A stretch of DNA of 64,000 bases from Prostheceraeus crozeri (taxonomy: Eukaryota; Platyhelminthes; Polycladida; Euryleptidae), in NCBI GenBank assembly GCA_907163375.1, contig CAJQUW010012482.1, positions 120,954-184,953 on the forward strand, given 5' to 3'. Position 1 is the stretch's first letter. The number at the start of each line of letters is the position of its first letter. The position numbers were made by a program, and so were the translations under genes. The notes under the pieces were generated by a model. It had not been told where the DNA came from. It did not search any database and saw only the letters and a program-made list of their open reading frames with translations. This document shows, one piece after another, positions 9,238 through 20,619 of this stretch.

Positions 9238-11508
9238 TAAAAGATATACAAATATAGTGTTATAATATTTTTTTTAATTATATATATATCAAATTTGTCT
9301 ATCTTAGAAATTAGAAAATTAAAAAGGTGAAGTAGTTATTCCATCAGGTAAAATTTTTCTTTTATCATCAAATGGATCTAATGCTAATTAATGTTCTTCT
9401 TTTAAATACATTTTATGTTTCTTTGAATTAAGTCTATAATTACATGCTGTTTTTATTTCATTATTAAATAATGCATTCTTATAATCTTGAAATGTTATTT
9501 GATTAGCCACTGATGCCTTTGAAATTCCTTTTAAAGTTTTATGTGTTTTAATATTATTAGTTGTGTTATAACAATAACATTTAGATTTTAAAAATATAGC
9601 TTCTGTTATGAAATCTTCATTTCCTTCTAATTCATCTTTTACTTTACATAAATCAGAAGGATGAATGATATCTTTTATTTTATTAATTTCTTCATCAAGT
9701 GAAGAATTATACGGTATTGTTAATTCTAAGAAAACAGAATCGGTATCTGTAAAGTGTAATTTATAGTTTTTGCCATAAGCAGGTGCTAAATAATCATATA
9801 TAAATTTATACATAAATAGTTTAGCTAATTCTAATATAGTGAATCCAATAAAATTAAACTTATCATGTTTTACGCTAATTCGAGGTAAATGTACAGCACA
9901 TAGTTCATCACTAAATCTAGTAGTTCTTTTATATGTAGGTTTCCTTGTTAAATTTTGAAACCTATCTCTATCATAAACTAATTCAATATTTTGTCTATTA
10001 CGCACATTTTCTAAAGTCTTACCATAAAATGCATTATTCATTAATTTGAAGAACACGTTTCCAAAATCATCTTTATTTCTTTTAGCTATTTTACGTTTTT
10101 CAATATTGAACTCTATATAATTTTTTAACCATTTAGATTTTTGATAAAATAGTTTTCGATGTATTTTGGTGAGAATCATTCCATGATCCAAATACCAATC
10201 TAACATCCTTCCTTCAATAACATACTTTTCTTTATTGGACTGTGTTGACATGAGTTTCTCGGTTGGTCTGTATTTTTTAGGTATTATGGTCTTTTGATAA
10301 TACCTAAAGTCGTCCATATTAGGTATTTTATTTTCAGGACAGAAAGGAAAATATTTTGTTTTATCTTTTATTTCATCAGGATATACTAAATCAACTTCAT
10401 ATATATAACCATGATTATAATTTCCATCATATGTTTTTTGATAATCAAGAATATTACACCATTCCATCTCACCTGTTGGTAATTCTTGCATCATGCAAGA
10501 AGAATATAAACTATTAAAATCATAATATAACAAATAGTTCTCTCTCATAAACTCATCAATTGCATTTTCACGTTCTACTCCTTCTCGTTTCGTTCGAAAA
10601 ATTTCTAATATTTTTTCCTGTTCTTCTGGAGATAAAGGTTTCATTATTCCATATTCTTGTGGATTTACTTTCTTATTATAACATTTAACATATCTATTAC
10701 CTAAAACTGATGAAACTCCACCTCTAATTCCAGATTCAAAAAATAATGATTTATCGTATGTATTTTCTTTATAATGTTTAAGTTTAACACCGGTATGTTT
10801 TAATCCTGCCAACCATGTTAAACCTGGTGTAGAATAACAATAACATGGATCTATTCCGTAATATTCTAAACACATATCACGAAAGTTTTCAAAAAGATCA
10901 GCAAGGATTAATACATCTATCTGAAGATATTTCATTGTATAATCATACATTGTTTTACAATTTAACTCTCTCCAATTCTTTTCAGCTTCTGCATAGTCTT
11001 CTTCAGATAATTGTGATTGTTTTAATGTTGATTTAAATTTATTTATTGGAGGAAGTTGTTTTTCTTTCATAATTTTATTCACAGAATTAAAATCAGTCTT
11101 CGACTGTGAACCACAGGTTTTATCTCCAGTGATGTACTCATACGGAAGTATGCCTTTCAAAGGTTTTAAATTATATTTATTTAATATTTTACATTGTTCA
11201 GATTTCAAAGTTTTCCCCATAACATCTAATGAATAAGGAGTAAAATATCTAAATGCATCTAAAATTCTAATACAACCTAATTGCATTGAAAAATATTCTT
11301 CTTCTGTTTTACATAGTACATTTATTTGTTGTTGATGTAATTTTTCAGATGAAAATAAATCTTTTATTACTAGATGGAAATCATATTTAGAACCATTGTA
11401 GAAATATAGAGGAACAAAGTTATATTTAAATTTATTAGCATTATGATTACAAGAATTATGTGCTGCACCTCTATATAATCCATTTAGATGATCATGATCT
11501 TTTACTTT

Positions 11509-11523
11509 GACGGCAGAGCCGTC
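11509..11523. repeat. GC-rich hairpin
   Basis: GACGGC-aga-GCCGTC, a six-base stem with a three-base loop, inside the polymerase region of Polinton 1. Confidence 0.8.
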
Positions 11524-11873
11524 GCTTCGCTTGTCAAGATATCTACCTTTGCCATTTTTATAATTTTTTGTAAATTCTTTTCCACAGTAAAAACATTTTG
11601 TTTCATTAACAAAATTAATTTTTCTTCATCCGTTAATGGAAGCATTGGTATATTTGTTTCAAGCAATTGTGAAAAACGTCCTTGTAATTCTTCTACTTTC
11701 TTTGTAAACATTTCTGAACTATCTTCACCATAGTATTGAAAACATTCTGATTTAAATAATTCAGGATAATTTGAATGAATGTACATTCCCCAACATAATG
11801 GTTTTTGTTCAAATAAATATTTTTCTTTACTTTGTTCAGCTGCACTTTGTTCAGAATTATCATTTTCAGAATC

Positions 11874-11904
11874 GGGCGAAGCCCTGGAAGACATCTCCGA
11901 TGTC
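11874..11904. repeat. Paired GC-rich hairpins (inverted copy of 7,396-7,426)
   Basis: GGGC-gaa-GCCC at 11,874-11,884 and GACATC-tcc-GATGTC at 11,890-11,904 with a five-base spacer. This is the inverted order of the pair at 7,396-7,426. It lies within polymerase coding sequence. Confidence 0.8.
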
Positions 11905-13482
11905 CCGTGATTTTTTGTCATATTAACATTATATGATTCGAAATCACAATATATTGTAAAGGGTACTTTATTTTTCAAATAATGTCTATTATATATTAAA
12001 TAATCATCTTTAGGAAAAGTATTTTCAACTGCTTCATTTTGTTGGCAATTCTCCAAATGTCTATTCATTTCTTCTAAAGTTCTAAAGCTCGTCATACATT
12101 GAAGACAAGGAAAGTTTGTATTATCTGAAGTTTTTGTAAATATAGAAACATCTTTACACAATATAAAATGTCCCTGATAATATAATATATTCACTTGTGC
12201 TGGTTGTTTTGTTTGTCTTAATTTTTCAAATTTATTTTTATATATTTCATGTGTTTCATCAATTTCTTTTGTAAGATTAAATGTATTTCGATGAAAATTT
12301 TGATTTAATATTTGCAACTGATAACTATATTCATTATTATATTGTTCTTTATATTGCTGTAGACATTTTTTTAAAGATTCATTTATTTTTTGTTTGGTTT
12401 CATTTTCTTCATTATTTAATTCTTTATTGTCTTCATTATTTTCTTCATTTAATTTTTGAATCGTTTCTATCTTATTTTGATATTTATGGCCATATTCTTG
12501 TACTAATATTTTTGTTTGTTGTTGATAATCTGCTTTACATTTTTGTAAACTTTCATTTAAATTTTGTAATTTTTGTTGATATTCTAGAGATAAAGATAAA
12601 TAATCAGTATCATAATCATAATTATAATTACGTCCTTTATAATTATTATGATTAATCATTATTGGTGATAGTGTTTTAACAATTTGAAATTTTTCAGTAC
12701 ATATTATATTTCCTTGGTAAAAAATATTATGATGCATGTAATTTCCTCTATCATTATATACTATTTCTGATTGACATAAATTTTTATTATTCAAATAAAA
12801 TTTTTTTGAATCTGAGTAAAGTGGTGTAATTTTACCAATAGAAACATAATTCACATTTAATTCAAAAACATTTACTTCTATTAAATTTTTATTCTTTTTA
12901 TGAAACTTTTTTAACCTATTATAATCATATGGAAATTCATGTAAGCCATCAGAAAGATCAAATTAATTTATGTATTCTTTTTTGTCATAATGACTTAGTC
13001 TTTCTTTATGATATTCTGCAGGATGTAAATGTGCTATAATACTGCACAGAAAACAATAATCATCTTCATTTTTTATGTTGATTATTTGTGGTGAACTGAA
13101 AGGTAAAGGAACATAACTACCACCAGTATTATTTTTATATTTATCAATTACTATTTTCTTAGATAGTATTTTAACAAATCTCTAACCAGATTCACGTAAC
13201 TGGGCTTCAATTATACAATTTTCTAATTTAAGTATCATCGATTCAAATATGGGTTGTATATCATTTACATTATGAATTTCTTGTGAATTTGTAAAATGTC
13301 CTTGTATTATTTCTTCAGGAATTCCATCAGGTCCATTTTTTGTATAAAGTACTTCTACATTCATATAACATTTGAAAGATTTCTTAAATATATTATAAAA
13401 GTTGGTTAGAATATCAGAAAAAGTTTTATCGGTTTCATTATGTTCAACAGATTCATTAAATAAATATTTTATATCTGTTAAT

Positions 13483-13605
13483 GGCGAAGCCCTAGAACCT
13501 TCGGTTCGTTCCGCTTCATCGGTTCGTTCAGCTTCATCAAATTCATCAGTATCGCTAAATAAATATCTTCCATCTGGTACGGGCCAAGTCCTAGAACCTT
13601 CGGTT
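13483..13605. repeat. Cluster of GC-rich hairpins in the polymerase N-terminal region
   Basis: GGC-gaa-GCC at 13,483-13,491, GAACC-ttc-GGTTC at 13,495-13,507 and AACC-ttc-GGTT at 13,595-13,605. The same 'CCTAGAACCTTCGGTT' core appears twice. On the coding (minus) strand they give repeated EGSR-type and EAERT-type peptides. Confidence 0.75.
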
Positions 13606-13984
13606 TGTATGGTCTTATCTTCACTATTAAAAACTTTTTTATATTCCGAATGTGAATAATCATCAAACATTTTTTTAACTTTTATATCAGTAGGCAATGT
13701 TTCTAGATAGTTTTTATAACTATTTAATTTTAATATATTTCCTTCATCAACTCGATCTACATTTTGTAAATGCATTTTACTATTTGAATGAGATTGATAA
13801 CTTCTTTTTGTTTGCAACTTTTTTTTACATAAGTTACAATAAAACTTGGTATTTTCCATTTTTTTATTTTTTAAAGAAAAAATTGTGTTTTAATTTTAGA
13901 TATAAACATTCTAATATCAAGGACTTGAGAGTTATCATATATTATTATACATTTCACATTCTTAAGTTATTTTATTTTCTTTAT

Positions 13985-14060
13985 CATATAACGTTTTATC
14001 ATATTAAGTTTTATCATATAACGTTTTATCATATTAAGTTTTATCATATAACGTTTTATC
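13985..14060 (+). repeat. Tandem repeat of TTTTATCATAT units
   Basis: About five 15-17-bp units alternating TTTTATCATATAACG and TTTTATCATATTAAG. They lie between the polymerase start and the 3' end of the clamp-like gene, whose last codons run into them. Confidence 0.85.
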
Positions 14061-15407
14061 AAAAGATAATTTAAATTTATTTTCACTAACTATTGATTCT
14101 TCATCATCATCATCAATTGATTCTTCATCATCATCATAAATTGTTTCTTCAACATCATAAATTACACTTTTTGGCATAGGATGCCATTCCCTGATAGGAT
14201 ACCATTTTCTCATTGGAATATCTAACTCTAAATTACATCTTTTATCTGATAATAATATAATAGAGAAAAATATTGGTCTTTGATCTCTTTTGGAAAATTT
14301 AATAACACCACCATAATCTGATTCATTTTTAGTTTTTATTAAAGATGATAAAATTTTAAATTGATTAGATGTAAATCCTAATTTAAATTTTGTTGACCCG
14401 ACACATAGTTATTTTATAGTATCTTCAACTATTCCATCATTATTATTTTCAATTGTAAGAAAATGAAATTTAGATAAATTTTGATTATATGTAGTATTAA
14501 TATCATGTACATTAGTATGAGATATAAATTTTTCTTCACTTAAATTTTTATAATTACTAATATTTTTATAATCTTTTTTACCATTCACACCTTTTTCAGA
14601 TGTTTCAGAATCATCGTCTATGTTTTCATCATCTATATTATTATCATTATTATTATTATCATTATTATTATTATAAGATTCTTTAAAATTTTTATGATTA
14701 TGATTATGGTCATTGTTAATAGTATAAGGTGTTGTCCACATATAAATTTTCTCTTGTTGAGCAAAACCATCTACATAAGATTTTAACAAATTAATATTTA
14801 AGTTTGAATATAATCCTATATATGTATCATCATCATATCTTTGCGGCATTTCTAATGTTTCTTGTTTATAAATTGTATCTCTATAATAAACTTGGCATAA
14901 TAATTCTTCATTATGTTTTTTACTCTCTATGTGAATGTTGTATTGGTTTTGTTCATCAACAAATAATCTAATTTTTTCTTTTGAAAACGATTTTAACTTT
15001 TTAACTAATTCTTTAATATTGATATAATTGATAATTTCAGTTTCTATCCAATCAGTATTACTAATTGGCAACACTGCTCTAATAAAGCCATAAACATTAT
15101 TATGACCTATTATAACCATATTTTCTTTATTTAATTCAACATAAGCCACATCATTATATTTACTTACAATATCCATAAATTTAATAAATGGATCACCTGG
15201 GAAAATACAATAATTAGTTTCTAAAGAAGGTAAACCTTTAGTCTGTTCTCTAAATATTTCGGCTTGTAATTCGAATAAAATATTTACATCTATGGATGGA
15301 TTATTATTATTATCAAAACATTTATTTTCAAATCCCGTTGATCTCGTCGAATAAGAAGAACTGGATGATGCGGGCGAATATAATTTTTTTAAATTTGCTT
15401 TATCCAT
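14034..15407 (-). pseudogene. Polinton 1 sliding-clamp-like protein, candidate (fossil)
   Basis: The minus-strand start at 15,407 follows an AAAAATG leader. After a Ser-rich N-terminus comes a segment whose helix-strand pattern resembles half a PCNA-type clamp: PFIKFMDIVSKYNDVAYVEL, then NMVIIGHNNVYGFIRAVLP, NYINIKELVKKLKSFSKEKI and RLFVDEQNQYNIHI. A second similar half follows an Asn/Asp-rich linker, with FTSNQFKILSSLIKTKNES and QRPIFFSIILL. The tail is acidic and repetitive. The neighbour on the same strand is the DNA polymerase, which fits a processivity factor. The call is inference from pattern. The gene is broken, about one break. Confidence 0.45.
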
Positions 15408-15454
15408 TTTTTTATTTTTATTAGAAAATATTTTACTTTTTTATTGTTTTAAAA

Positions 15455-16222
15455 ATGATGTTACCAAATGTTGGTGGAGGTGCATATATCCCGAATAATC
15501 GTGAATTAGAAATAGAGATTGAAAATTATATCATGAAAACTGGAGACGTTTTATCTGGTCCATTGCATCTTTCTATTCTTCCACAACAAAATACAGAGTT
15601 AACAAATAAACAATATGTTGATACACAAATCAATGACTTAAAAGAAAAATATATAAACGATGTTTTGGTTCCACTGATGAATGAATTAAAGTTGCTTAAA
15701 CTTAATGACAAATCATTAAACGAAAAATTATTAAAACTTGATAAAAAGGATAGAGAGCTAGAAGCAGATATAGCAAAACTTTTTAAAAAGATTTCTGAAC
15801 AATCAAAAATCTTAATATTACTTTCTTTAAATTTAAAATCTGCAGTCATTAAAAATAAACATCAGATAAAATTGTTGAAAGAACAATTAGAAGATGAAAT
15901 AGAAAAACTTCCTGAAAGAATTAAAAAAAATTTAAAGCAGTTACAAGCTACATTCCAAAAAAGTGTTGATGAATTAAGTTCTAAAATTACTCAACAAATG
16001 AAAAAGATGAATAGAATAATAAATGAAGTATACTCGCTTAATCAAAAAGTTGATAAAATGAAAACTCTTAAAATCAATTCAGAAAATGAATTAAAGAAAA
16101 ATTTACAAGAAAACTCTAAAGAACATAAGGAACAGTTAGATTCTGTTAAAAGACAATTAGATGTTCTTAAAATTAAGTTAAATGCTCTTAAAACGGCGTT
16201 GAAGACTAATCAGGAGAAATAG
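15455..16222 (+). CDS. Polinton 1 fibre-like coiled-coil protein
   Basis: A 255-residue protein. Residues 30-70 (IMKTGDVLSGPLHLS, then QNTELTNKQYVDTQINDL) resemble the tail-fibre signature 'M-x-G-D-L-x-G ... A-x-x-K-x-Y-V-D' seen in many phage fibres. The rest is almost continuous coiled coil. That layout, a trimerising head signature plus a long stalk, suits a virion spike or fibre that contacts cells. It starts 47 bases from the divergent clamp-like gene, after a TTTTAAAAATG leader. The frame looks whole. I do not know of this as a standard Polinton part. Confidence 0.55.
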   Translation: MMLPNVGGGAYIPNNRELEIEIENYIMKTGDVLSGPLHLSILPQQNTELTNKQYVDTQINDLKEKYINDVLVPLMNELKLLKLNDKSLNEKLLKLDKKDRELEADIAKLFKKISEQSKILILLSLNLKSAVIKNKHQIKLLKEQLEDEIEKLPERIKKNLKQLQATFQKSVDELSSKITQQMKKMNRIINEVYSLNQKVDKMKTLKINSENELKKNLQENSKEHKEQLDSVKRQLDVLKIKLNALKTALKTNQEK

Positions 16223-16471
16223 CAAGTTAATAGAAAAGAAATTAAAATACATCACACGCTGCTTGACGCAATAGATAAAGTGCAACAATCAATTAATAAA
16301 GTTATCTCGAAGTTGTTGTCCATTCACAAACGTAAATCTTGATCGACGAGGTCTTGGGTTTCTAACCTATCGGACCAAAGGTCCTGAGGTTATTACCTTA
16401 TCATAAACGTAAGTCTTAGCGCAAATATTAACGTTAATATTTTTCCCAAAAGTCAAATTTAATCCTAAAAA
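16223..16471. other. Spacer with hairpins
   Basis: A 249-bp gene-free spacer. It holds GGTT-tct-AACC at 16,357-16,367 and GGACC-aaa-GGTCC at 16,372-16,384. A degraded continuation of the coiled-coil reading pattern is visible up to about 16,340. Confidence 0.6.
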
Positions 16472-16957
16472 ATGCCTATAATTTATAAACACAATCTTAA
16501 ACATTTTGCTTCAAATCACAAAATTGCTCATGAATCATCTATGAAATCTGTTTACCATTATGACAGTGTAGAAACAATTGCAACACAAAAGTTCCTAGGC
16601 ACCGCAGGTGCCGTTCAAAAAGAAGGGGATGGTATATTTTCTGGTATTGGAAGTATCGTTAACTTAATTAAAAATAATAAAGATTTGATTACATCTGCTG
16701 CAAAAGGAGCAGCTGCTATAGGTAGTACAGCTAGTGCAATATCAAATGCTGTTAAATCTCAATACGAAATAAAACAACTAGAAGCTATTCGTAAACTTAG
16801 GAATGATTCTGAAGAACTAAAAAATTTAAAAAAACTTTCAGAGGAAACAAAAAACAAAATTGCTAACATAGCTGTGGGGGAAACCTTGAGGAGCGGAGCT
16901 CCGTCTGATAGTAAACATAAGAAGAAATCAGGCGTAGCCATAAAACGTTCAATTTAA
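16472..16957 (+). CDS. Polinton 1 amphipathic minor virion protein
   Basis: 161 residues. The central segment GDGIFSGIGSIVNLIKNN, with an Ala/Gly-rich helix after it (AAKGAAAIGSTASAISNAV), is membrane-active in character. A charged helix and a basic tail follow. Small proteins of this kind (resembling adenovirus pVI in style) sit before the capsid gene in Polintons, and this one precedes the major capsid region. The function is inferred from style and position. Three hairpins (16,598-16,612; 16,890-16,902; 16,931-16,939) lie inside the frame without interrupting it. Confidence 0.5.
   Translation: MPIIYKHNLKHFASNHKIAHESSMKSVYHYDSVETIATQKFLGTAGAVQKEGDGIFSGIGSIVNLIKNNKDLITSAAKGAAAIGSTASAISNAVKSQYEIKQLEAIRKLRNDSEELKNLKKLSEETKNKIANIAVGETLRSGAPSDSKHKKKSGVAIKRSI
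16598..16612. repeat. GC-rich hairpin in coding sequence
   Basis: GGCACC-gca-GGTGCC, six-base stem with a three-base loop. It is read in frame in the minor virion protein. Confidence 0.8.
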
Positions 16958-17020
16958 GAAATAGGAGGTAATGGCGTGAGCAGCAACCTTCGGTTTAACC
17001 AGCAAAGCTGTAGCGGAGCT
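16890..17020. repeat. Cluster of GC-rich hairpins
   Basis: GGAGC-gga-GCTCC at 16,890-16,902, GGC-gta-GCC at 16,931-16,939, AACC-ttc-GGTT at 16,985-16,995, CAGC-aaa-GCTG at 17,000-17,010 and AGC-gga-GCT at 17,012-17,020. They run through the end of the minor virion gene and the start of the next spacer. Confidence 0.75.
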
Positions 17021-17039
17021 GGTCTAGCAAAATTCTAAA

Positions 17040-17115
17040 ATTATATTTTAGTAAAATTTTTTAGTAAAATTTTAGTAAAATTATTTTAGTAAATTTTTTT
17101 AGTAAACTTTTTTCA
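17040..17115 (+). repeat. TTTAGTAAAATT-type tandem repeat before the capsid gene
   Basis: About six imperfect copies of TTTTAGTAAAATT lie in the spacer ahead of the major capsid region. Confidence 0.75.
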
Positions 17116-17171
17116 GCAAAATTTTTTCTGTGTGTGTGAAAAAACAAAAAGTCAAATTATTTTTTATAAAA

Positions 17172-18541
17172 ATGTCTTCGCTTATCGAAAATAAATTTAG
17201 ATGAGACGATCCTCCGTTCGTCAGTTACAATCAAAAAAAGAATGACTATATAAGAATTGCTATGAATCCCGGATCTTCCAGTAGAGTAAATACTGGAGGT
17301 GATTTAATTTTTGAAGTTGATAATCAGCAGAGTTATATATATTTACCTGATTCGTTTTTACATTGTGACTATTCTTTATATAGTGATGCTAATTTTACAA
17401 CACCATTACCAGATACCGATAATATTGCATTAGAGAATAATTTTTTTCCAAGATTATTTACACAAATGCGTTTAGATGTTGCAACTCAAAATATAGAAAC
17501 AATAAGTGATTCTCCAGGTGTAATTGATACAATGCTTAGATTTGTAACAATTGGTGAAAATAATAAAAAGTATGAAATCGAAGGTTGGTTTCCTGATACT
17601 AATGATGGTATAATTGTTGATGATTTAACTCACGCTGGAACAGATGCAGCAGGAATTGCGAAAGATGTAGAAAATATTGCAAAACATTTAAATAAAACAA
17701 ATAATGATGCATATAAAGAAAGACGTGAATTTAACAAGAAAAGAAAACAGACAGTTAATTGGTCATTGTCTCCATTATTCGGATATTTAGATTATGATAA
17801 AATATCATATCAATTAAAATTTAAATTAATAATTCATCGTACAGCAAATAATGAATTAATCTTTTTTGGTAAGACTGGAAAAAAAGCATATTTAAAAATT
17901 GATAGACTTGAATGGTGGATTAAGCATATTACTCCTAGTTTAGAGATTGAAACAGCTATTGCAAAAAGATTAAATACTAACAAACCAATTCCAGTAAATT
18001 TTCTAAAGCAAACTGCTAGTTCAGTAACTTTTTCCAAACAAAGATTTAACTTGCATTTTACTAGAACTGCGAATACTCTAAGATATTTATTACTAAGAAA
18101 TAAGAATAATTAATAATAAATAAGAATAATAAGAATCAAAGAAATAATTCTCCAAGTTTTGATAAGAACAACAATCTTTTTCATATTCATACAATTCGAA
18201 GTTTACAAGTTTCATTAAATCAAACCCGATATCCAATTGATCCATTAAGATTCGATGATACCAATAATCAATTTATGGAAGGATATGATTCTTATCGAAA
18301 TCTTTGTATAGAATTTGGAGTTGAACCACAATTAACTTCTGGAGATTGGAGACATTTATATCCTGTTTTCTGTTTCGATTTAAGTGCACAATCTGAAGAT
18401 ATTATCAAGACTGGTTGTGATGTAACAACTAATATTGAAAAGAAAGATTCCACAACTTCATTGATGGCTTATGGTTTATTGCTAGAAGATGTAAAATATT
18501 CTATTGAAATTCTTAATGGAAAGATGGCTAGGATTAATTAA
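17172..18541 (+). pseudogene. Polinton 1 major capsid protein (fossil)
   Basis: The region begins with a TTTATAAAAATG leader. The recognisable part runs from LIFEVDNQQSYIYLPDSFLH through FFPRLFTQMRLDVATQNIE and the Trp-rich EWWIKHITPSLEIE to HLYPVFCFDLSAQSED and an AYGLLLED-type final strand. Alternating strands, length of about 430 residues and neighbouring genes fit the double jelly-roll major capsid protein of Polintons that share ancestry with adenovirus-like viruses. It looks very different from the Polinton 3 capsid protein. Broken, about two breaks. Confidence 0.6.
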
Positions 18542-18549
18542 TAATTTTT

Positions 18550-18720
18550 TTCATAACTAGAATAGATTAAAAATTCTTAACTTAAAATTTTTCCATAACT
18601 AGAATAGATTAAAATTTTTGATAACTTAAAATTTTTCATAACTAGAATAGATTAAAAATTCTTAACTTAAAAATTTTTCATAACTACAATAGATTAAAAA
18701 TTTTCGTAACTAAAAATTTT
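18550..18720 (+). repeat. Tandem repeat of CATAACTAGAATAGATTAAA units
   Basis: Four full and one partial copy of a roughly 40-bp unit (core CATAACTAGAATAGATTAAA) lie between the capsid region and the next start at 18,731. Confidence 0.85.
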
Positions 18721-18730
18721 TTTATTAAAA

Positions 18731-19214
18731 ATGTCGCAAGCGAAAAGTAATAATAATAATGAAACTGTTGAATTAAACTTACGTAATATTGTTGACAAAA
18801 TACCCCTAAAACTATTACGATTAATAAAAAAAAGTATTACATAAGTAAACCAATGATAGAGAACATTCAATTACAAGAAGAAAAGAATGGCGGGATCTCC
18901 CATTAATTCCACTAATAATAGGTGGCATAGCAGCAGCAGGAAGTGTTGCAGGTGGGACAGCTGGTATTGTCCAAGCAGTAAATAAAAATAAATCAGAGAA
19001 GGCAGCATTAGAAGAACAAAAACGACATAATAGAGAGTTAGAGAAAGTTGCTAGGGGTGAAGGAGTAGTAGATAATTTTATTAGTAAATTAAAATTAGTT
19101 GATGAAGGAAAACGAGTTCTTAAAAATATTCTCCACAATGTTGATGATTTAATTGAAATTAAAGAAACTAAAGATGGTTCTGGAATATATCTAAGTCCTA
19201 GTATGATAAGGTAA
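18731..19214 (+). pseudogene. Polinton 1 small Gly/Ala-rich virion protein (fossil)
   Basis: After the leader TTTATTAAAAATG comes a short polar N-terminus. In the following stretch a glycine/alanine hydrophobic segment (LIPLIIGGIAAAGSVAGG) is followed by a charged helix EEQKRHNRELEKVARGEG and a C-terminal GSGIYLSPS. Polintons commonly carry a small protein of this style, possibly membrane-active during entry. The Polinton 3 counterpart in style is at 53,981-54,337. Broken, about one or two breaks. Confidence 0.5.
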
Positions 19215-19254
19215 AACATTTATTTTATCTTTAAATTTTTTTTTATTTTTAAAA

Positions 19255-20548
19255 ATGAATTCTACAAATTCCGAAAATTTAATTAAATTAAAAATTGCTA
19301 ATTTAGAGTTATTAAATTATCTATTAAACAAAAATAAAAACTCAAATTGTAAAATTTATGAAGGTAACGACATACAAAAAACATTAGAAAACTTTCCTGG
19401 TTTTATTTGGAGTAAATATTCGAAAGAAAAACATCTTCCTGGTCATTCATATACCGGTCCAGGAACTCGATTAGATATAAGACTAGATGAGAATTATAAT
19501 CCGAAACCAGGTGAAGAACCAATAAATAGAGTAGATGCCGCAGCGTACAGGCATGATTTAGCTTATCGAAATCATGATCTAAGTTCTCGACATGCAGCTG
19601 ATAAGAAAATGACTCAAGAATTAGATAGTATTCAAAATCCTACATTTAGAGAAAAAATTGAAAGAATGTTTGTTAAGAAAGCTTTACAAGCTAAAATATT
19701 ATTCGGTCAGGGTTTAAATGAAACGACAGCAAAGCTGTCTGAGAGCAACGCTCGAACCTACGCGTCTGAAATTCACAAGGAATATAGAAGGCCTAAATAT
19801 TTATTGAAAGTAAAAGTATTTAATAAAGATGATATTTGGAGTGCTGATCTTATTCATATGCCGAATGAAGGAGGGTTTAAGTACGCATTGACCGTTATAG
19901 ATTTATATACACGATACGCTTGGGTAAAGCCTTTAAAAAACAAAAGTGGTCTATCAGTTAAATATGCGTTTGAAGAAATCTTTAAAGAAAGTAATAGAAA
20001 GCCAAAAAAATTGTTTGTTGATAAAGGATCGGAATTTTATAACAGAAATGTTCAGCCACTATTTGAAACTGTTTATTCAACTGAAAACGCTGGAAAGGCT
20101 GTAGTAATTGAGCGATTCAATCGGACGTTAAAAAAATAAATTATTCAAGAAATTTACTGAGCAAAGAAATCAGAAATGGTTGAAGATATTACCAGGAATT
20201 GTAGAGCAGTACAATAATAAAGTTCATTCAGGTATTGAAGAAACCCCAAAGAATGCTTCTGACGACCCTGATTTAATACGAAAGAAAATATTCGAAAATA
20301 ATTATTCAAATGAGAGTAATCCGAATTTGCAGAAACTTAAGCCGAAATTTAAAATTGGAGATAGAGTTAGAATATTTAAGTAGAAGAATAAATTTGAAAA
20401 AGGCTTCGTCGGATACTGGACGAAAGAGATATTTGAAGTTTGTAAAATAAACCAAACTTATCCGATCACTTACGGAATCAAAGATTTAGATGATGAAAAT
20501 ATCAGAGGCCGATTTTATCAAAATGAATTACAACGAAGTGATTTTTAA
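19255..20548 (+). pseudogene. Polinton 1 phospholipase A2 domain joined to integrase (fossil)
   Basis: One frame opens at the ATG after TTTTTAAAAATG. Residues about 55-125 carry a parvovirus-type phospholipase A2 signature: YTGPGTRLD (calcium loop) and VDAAAYRHDLAYRNHDLSS (H-D-x-x-Y catalytic helix). From about residue 190 the same frame continues as a retroviral-type integrase core: DDIWSADLIHM, LTVIDLYTRYAWVKPLK, LFVDKGSEFYN and VIERFNRTL (D, D, E). An SH3-like tail (IGDRVRIF, ENIRGRFYQNELQ) follows to 20,548. The linker encodes two hairpins (19,725-19,753). The integrase part is broken, about two breaks. Confidence 0.8.
19725..19753. repeat. Two GC-rich hairpins in the phospholipase-integrase linker
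   Basis: GACAGC-aaa-GCTGTC at 19,725-19,739 and GAGC-aac-GCTC at 19,743-19,753, both with three-base loops, read in frame. Confidence 0.8.
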
Positions 20549-20603
20549 TTATCATTATCATTATTATTGGAACTAACGTTTCGGGAATGAAATTCACTTG
20601 TTA

Positions 20604-20612
20604 GGCGTAGCC
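20604..20612. repeat. Small GC-rich hairpin
   Basis: GGC-gta-GCC, identical to the one at 16,931-16,939, in the spacer between integrase and protease. The surrounding GTAGCCATA context is also shared. Confidence 0.6.
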
Positions 20613-20619
20613 ATAGAAA

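Larger units (their letters stand above)
9388..13859 (-). pseudogene. polB: Polinton 1 protein-primed DNA polymerase B (fossil)
   Basis: From the minus-strand start at 13,859 I read a C2H2 finger (FYCNLCKKKLQTKRSYQSH), the Polinton polymerase N-terminal domain, a second finger (FPCLQCMTSFRTLEEMNRH), the 3'-5' exonuclease motif PFTIYCDFESYN, then polymerase motifs DFNSLYSSCM, KLMNNAFYGKTLENVRNR and HFTDTDSVFLEL (catalytic D-T-D). A TPGLTWLAGLK segment precedes the fingers. This is the replicative enzyme of the element. The gene is broken, with roughly three or four breaks. Two pairs of GC-rich hairpins lie inside it and appear as insert-like coding patches. Confidence 0.9.
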
